DNA from: Rhynochetos jubatus
Lineage: Eukaryota > Chordata > Aves > Eurypygiformes > Rhynochetidae
DNA length: 64,000 nucleotides
Direction: 5' to 3'
Assembly: GCA_027574665.1 (NCBI GenBank)
Contig: CM050656.1
Span: forward strand, 13,467,501-13,531,500
The notes beneath the pieces were generated by a model. The model saw only the letters and a program-made list of their open reading frames with translations. It made no database searches and was not told where the DNA came from. This document shows, in pieces, positions 1 to 15,400 of this stretch (within the stretch, counting starts at the first letter, position 1; each line of letters begins with the position of its first letter). Made by a program: the position numbers and the translations under genes.

Positions 1-1014
1 TAATGTTGTTATGGCAACTGTCCAAGCGCATCTGAAACACTGGCAGCCTTGGGGCACTGACCACCTCTCCAGGAAGTATGTTTCAGTGTCTGACCACCCT
101 CCTGGTGAAGAAATACTTCCTTACATCCAGTCTAAACCACCCCTGACTACTTTAAAATTAATAAAACTGCTCAAATCAAAGAATAAGTTATTGGATAGCA
201 ACAGTAAACACAAGGCAGACGCTAATTGACATAAATTCGTGCACTGAAAAATACTTCATCCCTGGTATAGCAGACTATTTCAATCCATTTTTGCCCCTCC
301 TAGAGGACAGTATCATGAAGCATAGAAAGACGCAACAGAAATGGAAGTACAAGGCTAAATAAACTCTACAGTACCAGCACATTTTCCTTTACATGTTCCC
401 AATAGGTGGCAACAGAATACCAAAAATACCAAGTAACTTACAATTCTTTCTTCATCCACAAAGTAATGGAAGCCCTGTTACAACTTCCATCAATGCACTT
501 GCACCAGCAATTTTATTCAAATGAATTGTTGCATCTCAGCAACCAACATTCTCAGGACAGTAAATGTCAAGAGCCAGAGAATTTACAGAACAGAAACAAA
601 GAATTTATTAAAATGCTAGTCGTTATGAAACAACTAACGGCTTATACTCAGAGCTTATCTGAGTCCGTGAACTGTTACAAGCAGGAATTTACAGTAATAA
701 AATGTTTTTGCCCACTAAAGAAGAGAAGTTAAGGAAAGAAGAAAATTTTAGACTAAACTTCTGTTGTTGACATGCACACCCAGCTGTTCAGCAGTGTTTA
801 TTTACAAGAGTGAATAAAAGGGTGAGCATCTTAAAACAAAATTTTCAGTTGAAAACCCCCAACTTTATCAGCAGAAGCAGGTCCCTACTGACTCCCTGAT
901 TCCTTGTAAGAAACTACAAGGAATCAAGAATTCTTCTTTCCTTGACTGTTATACGACTACTTTGTTTCTGCGGCACAGAGCTATACAAATCAAGTCTAAA
1001 TAATGACTACTTAC
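1..1014 (-). other. PIGK: PIGK intron 9, partial
   Basis: The AT-rich sequence after the exon 9 donor holds no recognisable exon for the remaining C-terminal residues; motifs such as WHPPGGF or a hydrophobic helix were not found on the minus strand. A plus-strand open frame at 406-732 has no family resemblance. Nothing else is supported here. Confidence 0.8.
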
Positions 1015-1187
1015 TTGCTTTCAAAACCAGCTAAGTCACTCTTCAAAGAAATTGTCTCTGTTGTAATTTCCACCTTTCTCACACTGCCAAAGAAGTCTGT
1101 TATCAGAACATTCTGCGGGTCTCGCTGGAAGAGATCAGTTCGGTGCCCAGGCGTGGAAACACACAAACTTTTTGGACAGACCTGAAA
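1015..1187 (-). CDS. PIGK: PIGK exon 9 (last exon in window)
   Basis: A 173-bp exon of 57 codons plus two bases. It encodes [20 protein letters not shown] and then [20 protein letters not shown], ending [17 protein letters not shown]. The body is almost invariant relative to mammals, while the last dozen residues are diverged, as in the family's linker before the C-terminal membrane helix. The acceptor is TTTCCAG|TTTCAGG and the donor AGCAA|GTAAGT. The open phase requires at least one further exon to the left of the window. Confidence 0.95.
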
Positions 1188-4100
1188 CTGGAAACCAAGA
1201 TGGACAATCATATCCTGTCCCTCATCTATCAACAGTCTCTACCTACACCTTCCAAAATGAAATCACCATAAAAAGAAAGATAAACGCCATGCACAACTTG
1301 CAATAAAAGCTCAGTACAAGCCCCACAGCTGAAAATAATTATTTAACAAAGGCATTAAAAGGCATAAACATCTTGATTATGCACTTCAGAAAACCTTTAT
1401 CCTCACAATTACGCCATCTGAGTTTAGAAATGCTTCTGTGAAAGCCAACCATTAATTACATCTAATTGATTAAATGCACAAATGCATTTCTGAATATGGA
1501 TGCAGCAATGCTGCTATAACCTTCCAAAAGGCACAAGTGGGCATAAATTCTTCCTATTTACCAAAGGAAAGCAGGCAAGATTAAACAAGCCTTGATAAGT
1601 AGCTAATAGTAAAGGCTTCATAAAGAAGCAAGAATTTTGATTGAAAAGAAAAAAAAAAAAACAACTCTTCTAGTCTTATTTCTAGTTTACAGCCTGCAAA
1701 GCAATGCAGAATTAGGATCTTCAAATAGCAAAGGTGTTTTATGCACATTAAGTTCACAGAGACATCCTGTAAAACCTACAAATTAGCTATATACCTTATT
1801 ATTGGTTTTACTTATTTTGCCTACATAACAGATCCACTACATCCAGCGCGCACTGCAACACCTGGAAGACGAGAAGAGCACTAACAAACTGTTTTCAGAC
1901 TCAACTCTGCATAAAGGTGCATTTGCAGAAAATAAGTGGACGTAACAGTGGCAGATTTGTTGTAGCATTTAGAATATCTGACAGGACAGCATGCCTATGT
2001 AGTAACAACCTTGTTATGTACCCAGCTGATACTCCAGGCAAACCCAATGCATTCCGGACAGTTCCCTTATTTCAAGGGATCTTGTAGTGCCCGTGATGTA
2101 ATATAATAAATAATAATTGGTCTGTGTTGTTATTAGTAACGCTACATAGCTTGAAGTGCCATGAAATGCTGCTGTCCATGCACAGGCAGACCACAGACCA
2201 CCCTGGAACTGCGTACATTACGCGAGTCTGTATATTCCAGCAAAATAGAACATTTAACAGAACAGATTACTGTACAGGACTATGAAGGACACTTGCCACA
2301 TGGGTGCTCATCTTCCTTAATCTTAAATTCTTCAAGTGATTTTTACAAACAGTTCCATCAGTCACTGGATCTAGAGCTCATGTACCTAATTACCTCATGG
2401 CTCAGCTCTTAGGTTACATTCTCAGGACAAAATCATAGGTCCTAATTAGTTCAATGCAGATGCAACCTCAAATATCCCAGATTATGACTGACAAAACCTG
2501 TGAGTTTCAGTTCATACTTCCTAGCAGAAATTCTGTGCTCAGCCTGACACAAAATGCATGGGCTTGTGTGGCTCCTTCTCTTATGAAAACAGAGCCCTAC
2601 ATTTAAAAAGTTTCCCAGAGAGGAAACAATGTACCTGGCTTTTCTTCATACAGGACAGATTCTATCTCCCCATTCCTCCCTTCTGCTTCATTGCAGTTTC
2701 TCTTTCATAGCTTGTCTTCTCTGTCTAAGCCTGTAAGCACAAGGCATTAGGCTGCTGGTCCAGAGAGACTTAAACTCACTTTCCCCTTTACCTCAGCTGA
2801 AGCATACAAGCACACATATCCACTGAGCTCTTTCTTTAATGATCCCCTGCTTTCCTGTTGGCAGAGTATCACACAGCTGCTAAAGAAAAGATAGGGGCAG
2901 ATCAAATCTTTTCTTTATCCTCCCTGTGAAGTGAAAATGAACTAGACTCATCAGTACCATGCTTCCCATACAAAACCATTTGTTAGTGCACACAAGCCCT
3001 CTTAAGTTTCATTTTCACTAAAATGCAATTTTCTTCAACTCTGCTCCATCTAAGGGCACAAGCAGAAAAACTAAGTCTCTCAAGTAAGCTATAAAAGCTA
3101 AGTGTTTGTTTTAATCCTGCTATTGGATGCATAAATCTACATTACAGTTACACCACTGTCTCTCTTCCAAGCTCTTGAGAGAGTGTAAATGTCCCAAGAC
3201 AACTGCCAACAGCACAAAGTGGGAAATTGATACTGCACCTAACTACTCCTAGCCTGTCCCACAACAGTTTACTATCCTAAGATGCTGAGATGAATCTTGA
3301 ACAAAAACCTGCAATGGCACTGAGAAGACAAATTCAGTATTAAAAATCTAAATTTATTTGAATCTTAAAGTTCCAATGTGTGACACTTCAATTTAGTCTT
3401 CACTTTTTTGGGATTGTGATCAAACCGAAAGTCAGTCATTTGCACAGCTTTATGCTAGCCCTTAGCAAAGCAGATGGAGCAGGTGGGGAGTAGGTGGAGT
3501 GGATTATGAAAAAGATGCCTCATTCTTTGCAGGAATGCAATATCCAAATCTTGGGTGGATGTGAAGAGAAGCTGTTTTAAGATTGGTTGGAGATAAGAGG
3601 TGATATGATAGAAGATGTGTAACAAATACACAGTATTTCTAAAAGAGCAAACATTTGACATATCTGAAGATCAGACAACTAAACATTAGCTAGTAATTTT
3701 AAAGCTTGTTAGTGAGCCACTTAATATGTTAACCTGAGTTTGGAAATCATTAATTAAAAAAAACCAACCAAACAAAAAAAACCACTCAGACTTGGATAAG
3801 CAGTAGGTCTTTGTTCTTATACCAGCACAACACTCGCAGCGCGTGCCAGTGCCAAAGCATCCCCTACAGCTGTTGGGAAATGAGTGGGCTCGTACCCTCA
3901 CCATGGACAAACCATATGTCATTTTGGAACCCTTAGATGAAGGCCTGAAAAACATCGACTCAGAATCAAGAGGTCACATTTGCTGAAATACGTCCGCATT
4001 GTGACTCAGTACGTGATCATCACAAATCATGATATATTTAGGTCCAGTCTCTTCCCTCCCCAGAGCAACACGCAACAGACTGACATATGAAAAGATGACT

Positions 4101-7100
4101 TCCACAGTGTAATGAATTTACTAATGCGGGACAACTTCCCACAGCTCTTCCCAAGTATTTGGCATATAAACAGAAACACAAGGGAGAATGTTTAGATATC
4201 TTCTCCAAAAACCTTCAAAGGTAAAATACTTGGCCAGCTAAAAGTTTTCTATACTTTTCACAACTGGATTAACATCTAGCTGGCTAGACCAGCTGTACTG
4301 CTTTCCAAACAGTGTCTTATACAGTTGAAACCACTGTTCATTATTTATGATTTTTTTTTAATATCGATTCATTTTGTGGTTTACAGAATAGAGTCCTAAG
4401 AGTTCTAAAGCACTGTTTGAATGCACTGGCCAGAAGATACTTAATAAAGATCTTGTATATTCTTCTTTAACAAGATTTATTTTGAAGTTAACTGTATCCC
4501 ACGATCAGAAGGTATTCAATTATAGGACAGAATTTCATTCCCACAGTAGTAAAAGAATCTTGAATCTTAGTCACTAAATCAATTCTGTATCAACACAAAA
4601 TCTGTGAAGTGTGGGTTGTTTAGAGTGAATTCTACTACACATGTAGCAGCCAGGCTAACACCATCCTCTGTAGAGAGAGGGTGGCATAAAACTTTTGAGC
4701 AGCTGCTCTTTTTACAGAAATGAATCAAAGACAATGTGTTCTGTAAGTGTGGCTCTTAGATCACTGACACAGCACGTCAGGATTTACAGCTACAAGGCAC
4801 CAAAGCATAACGTATTGCTACAATGAAACCAGTATCAGAACAGGTATAAGGGTTAACACAATAAATACAGTTACTTTTTATGTCATCTCACCAGTGTATA
4901 CACCTAACTGTTATAGAAGCATTTTCATACATTTTATCACAGGTTATCTGGTTCATTTTTTTTTCCTCCTGCCTCATACCTGAAAACTACAATTAATATT
5001 TACCTAAGATATGATTAACTCTGAACACTGATGGATATGGACATACCTTACTCTGGAATCTAAGCAGAAATACAGAGAAATTAAGCCTCCGCAGGCATTT
5101 CTGAATGCATGGTTAGAATTTTAACTGTTAAATCACCTTTGCAAAATAGTATCAATGGCTGCCTTTCCACATCTGCAAAGTGTCTGCTATCCACTAAACT
5201 CATTTTAGAAGTTTCCTACCATCATTTTTCCCATGCAAATACTTCATTCTATTGAAATGATTATTTAATAAATACTTTATTCATTTTTCAATAAATAAAA
5301 AAAACTCTGGCTAATTTTCGTTGATTTTTTCTGTAGGCAGCAAACCACTTTGACACTGAGTACAATCCTTAAAGTGTCACACTACAACTACACTTAATAA
5401 TGGCAAAAAAGCCTTCCCCACAAAGCTGCTTCCAAGAGAAACAGCACGAGAACAAAAAGCATTTAGAGAACCCTAGGGACAAAATAAATTAGTTCTGAAA
5501 CTGTTGAAGTCATTAGCATATTCATGAGCATTGAATATTCTACTTACTAGGTCATTCATATTTGTCTGACTGGCCGGATGAATTTCTTCCAAGAACTCTA
5601 GCACGTAGAACGTGTATCTGTCCATAAGATGAACACCAATCCCAAGATCAGGTTGATGCTTAAAAACAACACAGAACAGTTATTGGGCATTTGCAGGAGA
5701 GAACTCAGAATTTAGGAGAGGAAACAGAGTGTAATAGCATGTTACAAAAGTTAGGCATAACGGTTTTTTGTTCTTAGGCAAATTACACAAACAGCTAGTC
5801 ATTAAGCAGCATACTGTTGACAAGCTGAATAATACAGTTTATCTTCGCTTTTCAAGACTACATCCTGGTGACCTCCACGTATGCCAAAAAGCAGGCAACT
5901 TTCTTAATGGTCCACTACAGACTGGTGGGCTTCCCAAGCTTCTTAGGTCTTGGAAAACAGCGCTGGGATAGATAACTTAATCTTACAGCTGTGTGCGGGC
6001 CCAGGTAATCCTGACCTGCTGGTTATAGTCTGGCTAGGAAGTCTCTCCCATCACTCCTCCTGTAATTCAACTGGGATAAAATTATTGAGGGCAAGGTGGA
6101 GGGCATTTTTTTTTTTTGTATATCAAGCGTAAGAAGTCCTAGATTGACTACACCCCACACATACCTCTCAGTAATATTCCCATAAAATTTCTTCCTATCC
6201 TAGGCAATGCATAGATTGGCCAGCAAGCACAGAAATCCAGTGTCCTTGGTTCTTTGGTACTGTGCACTTACAAGTTCTGCCAAATCCACACTTTGTAACT
6301 AAATACCTTACACATTCAGCAGTTTGAAGGGAATTTTTTAGCTGAAAGTCAATAGGACCTGTGCTTTTAACTCAGGCATGCTGAAAATTGTCTTCAGGAT
6401 CACAAAAATCTACTTACTGATAAAGAATCTTCTCCAACTTGGCTGCTAGCCAAGGCCATTATATTAGGTGAATAAAATCGTTCATACATGGATGCTCCTT
6501 GACATGTATCAATAATAAACAACAATTCATTGTACCTGAAAGAAATAAACCAGCCTCTTTACATCTCTCTGTAAAGTGAAACAGCATGTACATACTTTGC
6601 TCTTTAGTTACCAGGACAGCTGCTAGGAACCTAAGGAACAGAACAGTTCACAGTGATTGTAAGATGCAAGTTTAGCCAAAGCAATCCATTTGAGCAGCTA
6701 TAACTGCAGGAAGCTGAAAACAAAAATTAAAACTCTTCTTTCTGAACACAAACTTTCATGAAATTTTATGGACAACAAATAGTATCACTGCTGAAAGCAA
6801 GCAAGGCCTACTGGTAAGGCTTCAGGCATGTTCACAAAATACAGTATTTAACTGCTAAATAACACTTTTTTCTTACCTTCTTTTCTGCCACATTTGTTCA
6901 AAGGCATCAGCAAGTTCTACATTTGTGATTTCTTCAGAATCTTGAAATTTTAGGAAACCATTTCCACCATGGCCTGACAGAAAAATCAGACGTTAGGCAA
7001 GTATGTAGGTTAAAGGAGGATATTCAGCCTGGTAGACCATTTTTCTAAGAAAAGGCAAATGCAATTCTCTTTCTGCAAACAGACCCCAGCAAAAGAAAGT

Positions 7101-9392
7101 ACAGTAAGAACGGTACACATACATCATCTAAACTGGGAACTATACTTGCTCTGTATTGCCTTACAGGTTTTGTTCTTAATTAGTATGACATACTAAGAAA
7201 AAAAATCCTTTTGTTGATTCATTTGTTTGTTTGGACTCCTGATGGGATTTCATGCTTTCAAACAGGCCCATCCAACTGAACAACAAAGATCAATAAATAG
7301 TATACAGAAACCTATAATTACCTGTCATATATATTAGAATATTGCTTCTGTCATCAGAAAGAAGACGCTTAGATCGTGGTGTGCTTGGTGGGATTCTTCC
7401 TGTTAATACACGCAAGAAATTTTCAACAGTAACCTAAGAACAGAAGCATAAAGTAATTTTCTAAAGAGAAAAATGTTAACAGCTCTAGGCTGGGTTACAT
7501 AAATTAAATGATGGAACACTAAAATACGCAGTGCCTCTAACCAGATGTAATACTGCATGGTGATGACTGCATAAACAGACATTTTTTGTGTAAGGTTTTA
7601 CTGCAGGTTCACAGTCACATGGTACCTTTTATTTTATCCCGCTAAAATCAGCCTGTTGCTTTATTACATCCAGTAAGTCTACTACCATTGTAATTTCTAA
7701 ATACATTTTCATTGACCTAAAAACCTGTCAGCATATAGCTTTAGACTGCCAAAGCTGCTCACGTACTCACAAAATGCTCCAATATTAGTGTGGGTTACCA
7801 TGGAAAAATAAGTTTAAATTCCCTCTGCAAGTCAGGAAAGGAAAAACAAGCTCAATTTCAGTTACATAAGTCTCTGAGTGACCAGGTAAGACCCATCTGG
7901 ATAGTGTTTGTAAAACATCCTATAAAACACCACTTCTTCATACAGATATACACAGCTCAAACAAGAGGAACAAATCCATACTGAGGAAAAAACATGATAA
8001 AAGGAACATTTGTCTATTTCTGTGTTGTATCTTCAGCTGCAGAGAAATAAAATATCTACTTTATACTTAGACACGCTCCTACAAACCTTTACAGGTTTAT
8101 TATATAGCACTGTTAAACCATGCAATTGATGCTGAATTTAAGATCAGCTGGTGAAGCTACTGTCTGTTTAAAGGAATGTATACACAAAAATGAAAAGATG
8201 ACAGAATGTAGATTCCTATACAGTAATTACTTTACAGTAATGATTAGGTTATGGTTTTTATTTTGATAAAAGCATACACTTAAGATTAGATATTTAAGTA
8301 AGTCTCCCTAATAAACATTTCACTTGCATGCCAGAATTTTCAGTGGTGCCAAGTGTTTGCAAGATGAGACACACTGTCCAGCCATTTCCAAGGAAGAGGA
8401 ACTTCAGTAACAGAAACAAGGAGTTCCATATATTCTTTTAACTGTGGAGATTCCATTATTTAAAATGGCCAATACACAACATGCTTCTAACGCATTTCAA
8501 CCACAAAATCAAGTATCAAAGCAGGGCGGCTGTGTGTTTAACACCTATCAGCTGATAATAAAAGCCCAGCCCAAAGCCAGTAACGGGAATGGGAAGGCTT
8601 CCTCAGACCTACAGATATTGTACAAGTCTTTAAACAAACAGTAAAATCAAAGACCCAGTGATTTAATTAAAGCACAGTCACCTCATAGCTTCTGTAATCC
8701 ACTTCCACATCGTCTCCATAGACATTTAGCTCCATGTTTTTATGACTAAACACAGTAGCTGGTTTGGGATTTCTGGGATTACATGCCATATCATCTGCTA
8801 GCATCAGGACAATGTGACTATGGAAAATAAGATAAAAACATGTCAGCCATTCTATTTTCAGTCAAACAGAAATTACAACAACACTGTCCAGTGATTACAA
8901 CTACAGCTTATAGCATTAAGAAGGTTGCTGGAATTAACGTTAAGTGAAACTTTGCTTAGTTATACCTTATTTACATCCTCACTATTACAAAGATACCACA
9001 CATGGAAATGCAACTAGCTGTTACTTATCTGCAGGATTAATTTAGGCCACAGATGAGCAGGAGAGTAGTTGACATTAACAACTTTACGATACAGACTCAC
9101 CTGGACCTAGGCTGGCAGAATTCTTTATTAAAAAAAAATCTGGAGATTTTTAGGGGGCACTAAATCATTTCATGCAGGTCCACAGAAGAAACCCCAGCCC
9201 ATTTGGCCTCTCTCAGGCAGATCAATTAAAAACATTATGACAATTTTTAATTAAATTTGAGGAGCTCCTGAACATTTCATAATCCATTATACTACATCTG
9301 ACACACTACTGTGTGATTATCTGTGTTAACGGAATTTTCCTGAAGATCACAAGCAGGCTGACACCAGACATTTCATCTTCATAGGACCAAGT

Positions 9393-9424
<32 letters not shown>

Positions 9425-12400
9425 ACAAAAACAAAAATCCAAAACAACAGCACATTATAAAGCTGTTCCTAATTGCATGCAGCCAAACATCTGTATTTCA
9501 CCTGGCAGGGTCAGGTTTGGGTCAAAATACAAAATAACAAGTAGACACTGGAGGCTGTTAGCACTAGGAAGAATGTGCCAGAGATGTCTGGAACTAGTTG
9601 AAGTCAGTGCTTTCCTTGGATAACCCTGTCTTGGATATACTTTCTCCTGGACTGTGATCTCTGTGTTCTCCCAAACAATGCTTACAAAAGGAAAGCTCTG
9701 TATCCTGCTAATTCAGACTCTCAGGCACACAGTTATAAATTAAACACCATTTCTGTGCTGGTCATCGCTCCTCCACAGCTCTGCATGAGCACTTCAGAGC
9801 AAAGTTATCCCGTATTAAGCGCTAATACACTCCATGCACACAAAAAGGTGGGTGGGAGGGTGGCCAGAAACGCTGTCCAAAATAACATAAGCATAAATCC
9901 TCAAAACTAATCAAAGTAAATTATTTCAACGGGAATAAAATGCTGGCATAAATATGAAGCTGTAATGACAGAAGCCCAAGAAGGACAACTAAAGAACAGA
10001 AATAATGAATTTTTTTTCTCTACACTTGCCCTGCAGTACCAAATTATTTCCATAAAAGAGTGTCATTAAAAGGGAGTTAGTTGGAAGCAAGTGTTGAGTA
10101 TATGCCTTGAAGATTTACTGACATGGTCAGGTGTACACCCAATTTCTTCTACCACACTCAGAATATTTCAGACCACGCCACCACTAGGCCTACATTTTAG
10201 CACTGTATTTTTTGCTAGGAATGTGACTATTGAAAAAAAGAATTAATAATCACATATCACTCAGTAAAAGGTTCTGCATAGCAGCAGTACAGACAGGTGA
10301 GCACAAACATGCGAAGTCTGTACACTGTATGGCATTCCTAAAAGCGTGTGAAATATCCTACAGTAAAACAGAACCACCGCGTGCAAGTGGCTCATACAAG
10401 CAGCAAAACAGTCAAGATGTTGACTTGCAGCTTAACTGCTAAACCAAAATAATCTAACCATGTATTATATTAATGCTATGTTCATGATGTAAAACTTATG
10501 CTGCATCATGATTACAGTAATCAAAATTAATTTCTGGAGTCATTTTGACTTTGTTTTACTTCAGCAAAACTTTTCTTTTACAAACTGAAGCATTGTGCCC
10601 ACATGTCAACAAACCAGAGCAACTTGCAGTTATCAAACCACAGCATTTTCTTAATGAGTTCTACTGTCGGATGACAAACTTATTTAAACCACCAAACTGA
10701 CACAGTTCCATTCAAAATGAGGCTACACACAAACCCCTTGGGAAAAAAAACCAAACAACCAACCCCGAGAATCTTGATAAATGTTTATTTTTAAGATGCG
10801 ATTTCAGGTGGGTTTTTTCAGCCTTACCAATATTTTGAATGAAGTTTTGCAGCAAGGAAAGATAAACTTCTTCCTCTACCTGTTTTTCTATGGCAGAAAC
10901 CCACTCAAATCCATGTAAAAATTGCCGCAAATGGGAAAAAAATAGTCTCCCTAAGTCTCCTCCAATCTTACTCTTGATCTTAGTCTAAAGCATTGCTGGG
11001 TTTTTGAGATTCATTTCCATATCCTGGGGCATGGATAAGAAAAGGATCAGGCTACTGAACAAGAGAAACATCCAGCCATGCTGTAGTTTTTGCAGTATTT
11101 TTAAAACTGCTATCTATTCTAACATTAATGGTGAAAATGGATGGATGAGGAGAAGATTAAAGTCCTCACGTAGGGGCAGAAGTAGTGAAAGAATTTCTGA
11201 GGTAGTGCCTAGGGTGCCTATGCTTCAAAGGCTATACAGGAGAGAAGACAGATGCTTCTGAATGACGTGCAAAAAAATGCCCTATTTCTGTGGCTTTCAG
11301 CCCACAGTGCTTAGGCAGTATGTCCCCTTGGATTTATAGTCCCCAGGCGCTTCTAAAAAGCAGGTTTCAACAACCACTCTTTCAAAAACCAAGAACTCAC
11401 TCTTTTCTTTTTAAAAATAGACACAGGAAACAGTGCGATACTGCCACTGCATTCACAGCTGAGTGGAAGCCAAGTGGGGACTCCAGACCCTACTGCTTTG
11501 GACCTGGACAACACAATGCCACTCAGTTTTAGTTCCTACACCTTGCACTGATGAAGCAGGGCATACCTCTTTAGCAGACATGCTGGGAAAACTGCCAGTC
11601 CTCTAAACATTAAAGCCAGGATCACCAGGATTTCCTTGGAAGTCTATGGATACATATAGCCGATTATTCAATGGATTTTGGTGCCTAAAATTTGCTTCCA
11701 CAGTTCTGGTACAAGTAAACTAAATCCCAAAACAGATGGATGGAACGGTGCCAATATCCCAGAACTTCCCATATGGACACGACTAAAAGACTTCGGAACA
11801 GTTTGTTCACCTTCCTAATCTTGCTGTTGAAGAAGGGATATATTTTAACAATTGTGCATCACTAGAGAAGGACAATTTGATGGTCAAAGCTTCTGGTTTC
11901 TCTAAAATCATGTAAAATGTATTTTTGAAGGCTACTTTCCATATGCCAGAGCTGCTTTGTTCAGTCTTTAGTTCAGAGACTCTCAGTGTAGTTGAAGATG
12001 TGGGAGTCTTACATTTTCGGACACTCAGGGTTGCTAACATCTCCACACTGAAAGGAAATTGAAGTACAGCAAAAGCCGTATCTCAGAGCAGTATTCCCAC
12101 TGCTGAACGCATTCATCAATTTCCACATTATGGTTTCACCCATTTACTAAGTGCTACAATTTATTGGCCAGGTAGCTCATGTTCTTAATCTAATCAGCCT
12201 ATTCCAACTGGAAGTTTTATTATATAACTTTTTGCTTTTCCTTTTGAACAGTATTGCCACCCTTTTCAATACACTGGTGTAATCATTTCCTTCCTTTTTA
12301 CTTTTATCCAGTTAATATGGGAAGAGAAAGGTATTTTTATACTGCTCCAGGCAACAAAAGAACTTCAATAGCACATTTGCAAGGAATTGTATTCACAAAG

Positions 12401-15400
12401 ATTCCCTCACCTATCAGGAATGCCCAGTCTCTTGACACTTCTGTATACTGAAAGAGTATTTGCCACATGACGATAATTAAACCAGAATCGAGATGTACAC
12501 ACCTTGAATTTTTAAGGAGAGAAAAAAAAAAGCATATTAAAAAATGTAAAAGATACAAATTGGCCTGGCGCATTGCATCAGAAAATCATGATTACCGGAA
12601 TATCAACAAACCAAATCAGAAAGAGCAGAGCAATACCGAGAAACTCATGATATAAGCTACATAAATCTTTGTGGCAGCAATGCAACAAAGGCTGAAAATA
12701 AAAGTTTTTTTAAAAATGTCTTAACATCCTGACTCATTAAAAAGATTGTCATAAAACACAAGTGTAGAAAGTGGCACTTCAGGGAATAGTTCAGCAATAG
12801 TAAGTGGGTAAGTTAAATTTTTTCATTTGCTTTCTCCATATCAAATGGAAGAAAAATCAAAGGAAGAGTTCTCATCTCTACAGCAAACCAATTCTGGGAG
12901 CATTCCTGCACAAAGGCATAAGTGAATTCAGGCAGAAGCCACACACAAGGGAAAATACACTGAGGACATTTGCATTTAAGGAGTCAAGTATAATAAAGAG
13001 CTAACTGAGCTCTAACCAAAATCTGAATACAAATTCTCAAAAATCCCAGAGGAGTTCAGGTTCTACTGTTCTAACAGGCAAAGGGTTGGGGATCAGCCAT
13101 TCCCATACTTCAAATATTCCCCAAGTCAGTTACTATTTAATCTGTCCTCCAAATCTCAAACCAATTACATTCCAAAAAACTTCAGAGGCAATCTGCTGTA
13201 GTTCCTTTGTCACCTTATCACCGTCCTTGTGTTTAACTTAAGTTCACCACTTTTTGTTTGTTCTGCACAAGGATGGCAGTTTCCCTTTGGACACAAATTT
13301 CCTTTGTTTTTACAAGACTTTCAAACAGACGAAGGAAGAAGCATTTTAGAGGAGGTGACTTTGAAAAATTTTTAAAACACTTCCTTAAATGACTGTTCCT
13401 GCTTCTGCTTTTTAGTGTTTTTTAGCTTTAAATGTACAGCTCTAATTTAAATAGAAGCATCTTTAAGTTACACTATGTAACATCTTTTTCTCCTGCTTTT
13501 TCATAAAAAGAAATGAGTAGTAGTTTAAATAATAATAAAAATTCAGCCTGAAAGGATCCCCTAGAGTCTTGATCATCCCATCAGTTAGGAATTTCAAAAC
13601 AGCCTATGGGAATCAGTCCATGAGAACATTTGCCTTTCAACAAGATTTAAAGCTCTGAAAACCAACTACGGCCAATCTAGCTGTGACATTTCAAGATATT
13701 ATCGTCTGCCCCTTTCCTCCACTGTCTCCCTTACAACATAGTGGAAATTGCATCTATGCTTTAAACATAGATATTCACCCTGCAGCACATTAATTCTACT
13801 ACTGATGAGGTGGGACTGCAGTACGATCCCAGGCCTGAAGTGCACGATAGCAGTAAACCTCTCCCTATTTTACTGGCTAAAAAAATCAGTACTAGTTGTT
13901 ACAAACCTCAATCATGAACAACTGAAAAAAATATAACCAGCAGAGAATCTGTTGAGAACAGAAAGTATAGCTCCTTCGACCTAATTTTCCACTTTCTCTG
14001 CGTGTTTTTATGGGTACTAATAAAAGCACCTATTTGTTAATAGTGTTAAAGTTGATGTTTTAATAGTTTTGAGTTTGTATGTTGTAGACTATAGAAATGA
14101 TTCCTTCTAATTCAATTAATTACTGTTAACTTTCCTTTTATAGTGCTCAATTTTAGTATCCGGCAAACAAACAGCTGCTACTGAGTAATTACAATAGTGT
14201 TCTGAAACAAATTAGTCATTAAGACCTGAACTGTGATTAAGAACCAATGGTGTAGCATGATTCAAAGCTAATAAAAGATTCATGGCAAAGAAAAAAACCA
14301 AAAACAAACTAGGAGAAGAAGAGTTTATCTAAACATTATGCTGCCTGGATTTATTTTGTTCTAAGCCTGTTATCACAAGCTAACGGATTGACTGAGAACA
14401 AAAATCAGAAACAAATTGTACCTTTCTGGTCAAAGAGATATACTTCTCTGATATCAGAATTCTACTTTTGTTCAATAGGCACCATAATAATTTAACTGTT
14501 TTAATGCTGTCAAACTTTTGGTTTATGAACCCTGTCATATAGCTACCTGTTTTGAGTGCCTGAAATGCAGTCACACTGAAAAGATAATTTATCATAGCGT
14601 AATACATTTGCAGGCACAATTTCTCTTCTCATTTATTCATACCCACGCCTTTATCTTTCCATTTCTTTCAAATGAACAAAATTCCTGAGTGACTGTTGCA
14701 ATTACAGCTCCTGATGAAAAACTGTCCACTTTATTGGAAGAAAACAACTTGGACCACACTTACCAAAACTGCCCAGTTATTTGTATGTCCACTTTTAAAG
14801 AACTGTTCTGCTTGATCCTGAAAGATAGAGAAAAATATTATGTTTTCCATCCATAATAAAGAAACAACTGTTTGTATTTCTGTTGTTTCCACAAACCAGC
14901 GTTCAATGCGTATGTTTACTACACCTTAATGCTGCATAAATCTTACAAAAGCTTCAAGAGGGGTATTTTTTCTTAGTCTATTCTGCACATTTAATGCAAG
15001 ATAATTGCTCCAAATCTTTCCCTAAAACTTCCTAAATAACAAAGGAGAAACAACTATTAGTCACTTTCAGCTTAGTTAAAACAAAAAGCCCACACATCTC
15101 TATTCCAAAGGACACTCCAAGAACAAAATAACATGATTTATTGACTTAGTTTCTTCCTTAATGAGAAAAGGGGCTTGGATTAATTTCTTTTTTCATTGTC
15201 CCTCTCATCTTTTCAAAAGCAGGTAAGTGAATCTGCTATTTTAAGCAATTTTAAATCCAAGGTAGTTCCATTTATCTTCCCAAATCAGGAGCGATGACAA
15301 CAACCTCCTCTACAACCTGTGTTATCCGCAGTTCCCACCGTGCTTTGCAGAGAAGGCCCTTTAACAGACAACATAAATCAGGACTCCGAAAGGGGTCAGG

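Noticed and set aside
406..732. 108-codon plus-strand open frame in PIGK intron 9
   Set aside because: No recognisable domain, antisense to the gene, and within the length expected by chance in this much sequence.
1..1014. Search for the last PIGK exons (C-terminal membrane helix)
   Set aside because: No minus-strand segment resembles the conserved WHPPGGF-type end or a hydrophobic helix; those exons must lie outside the window.
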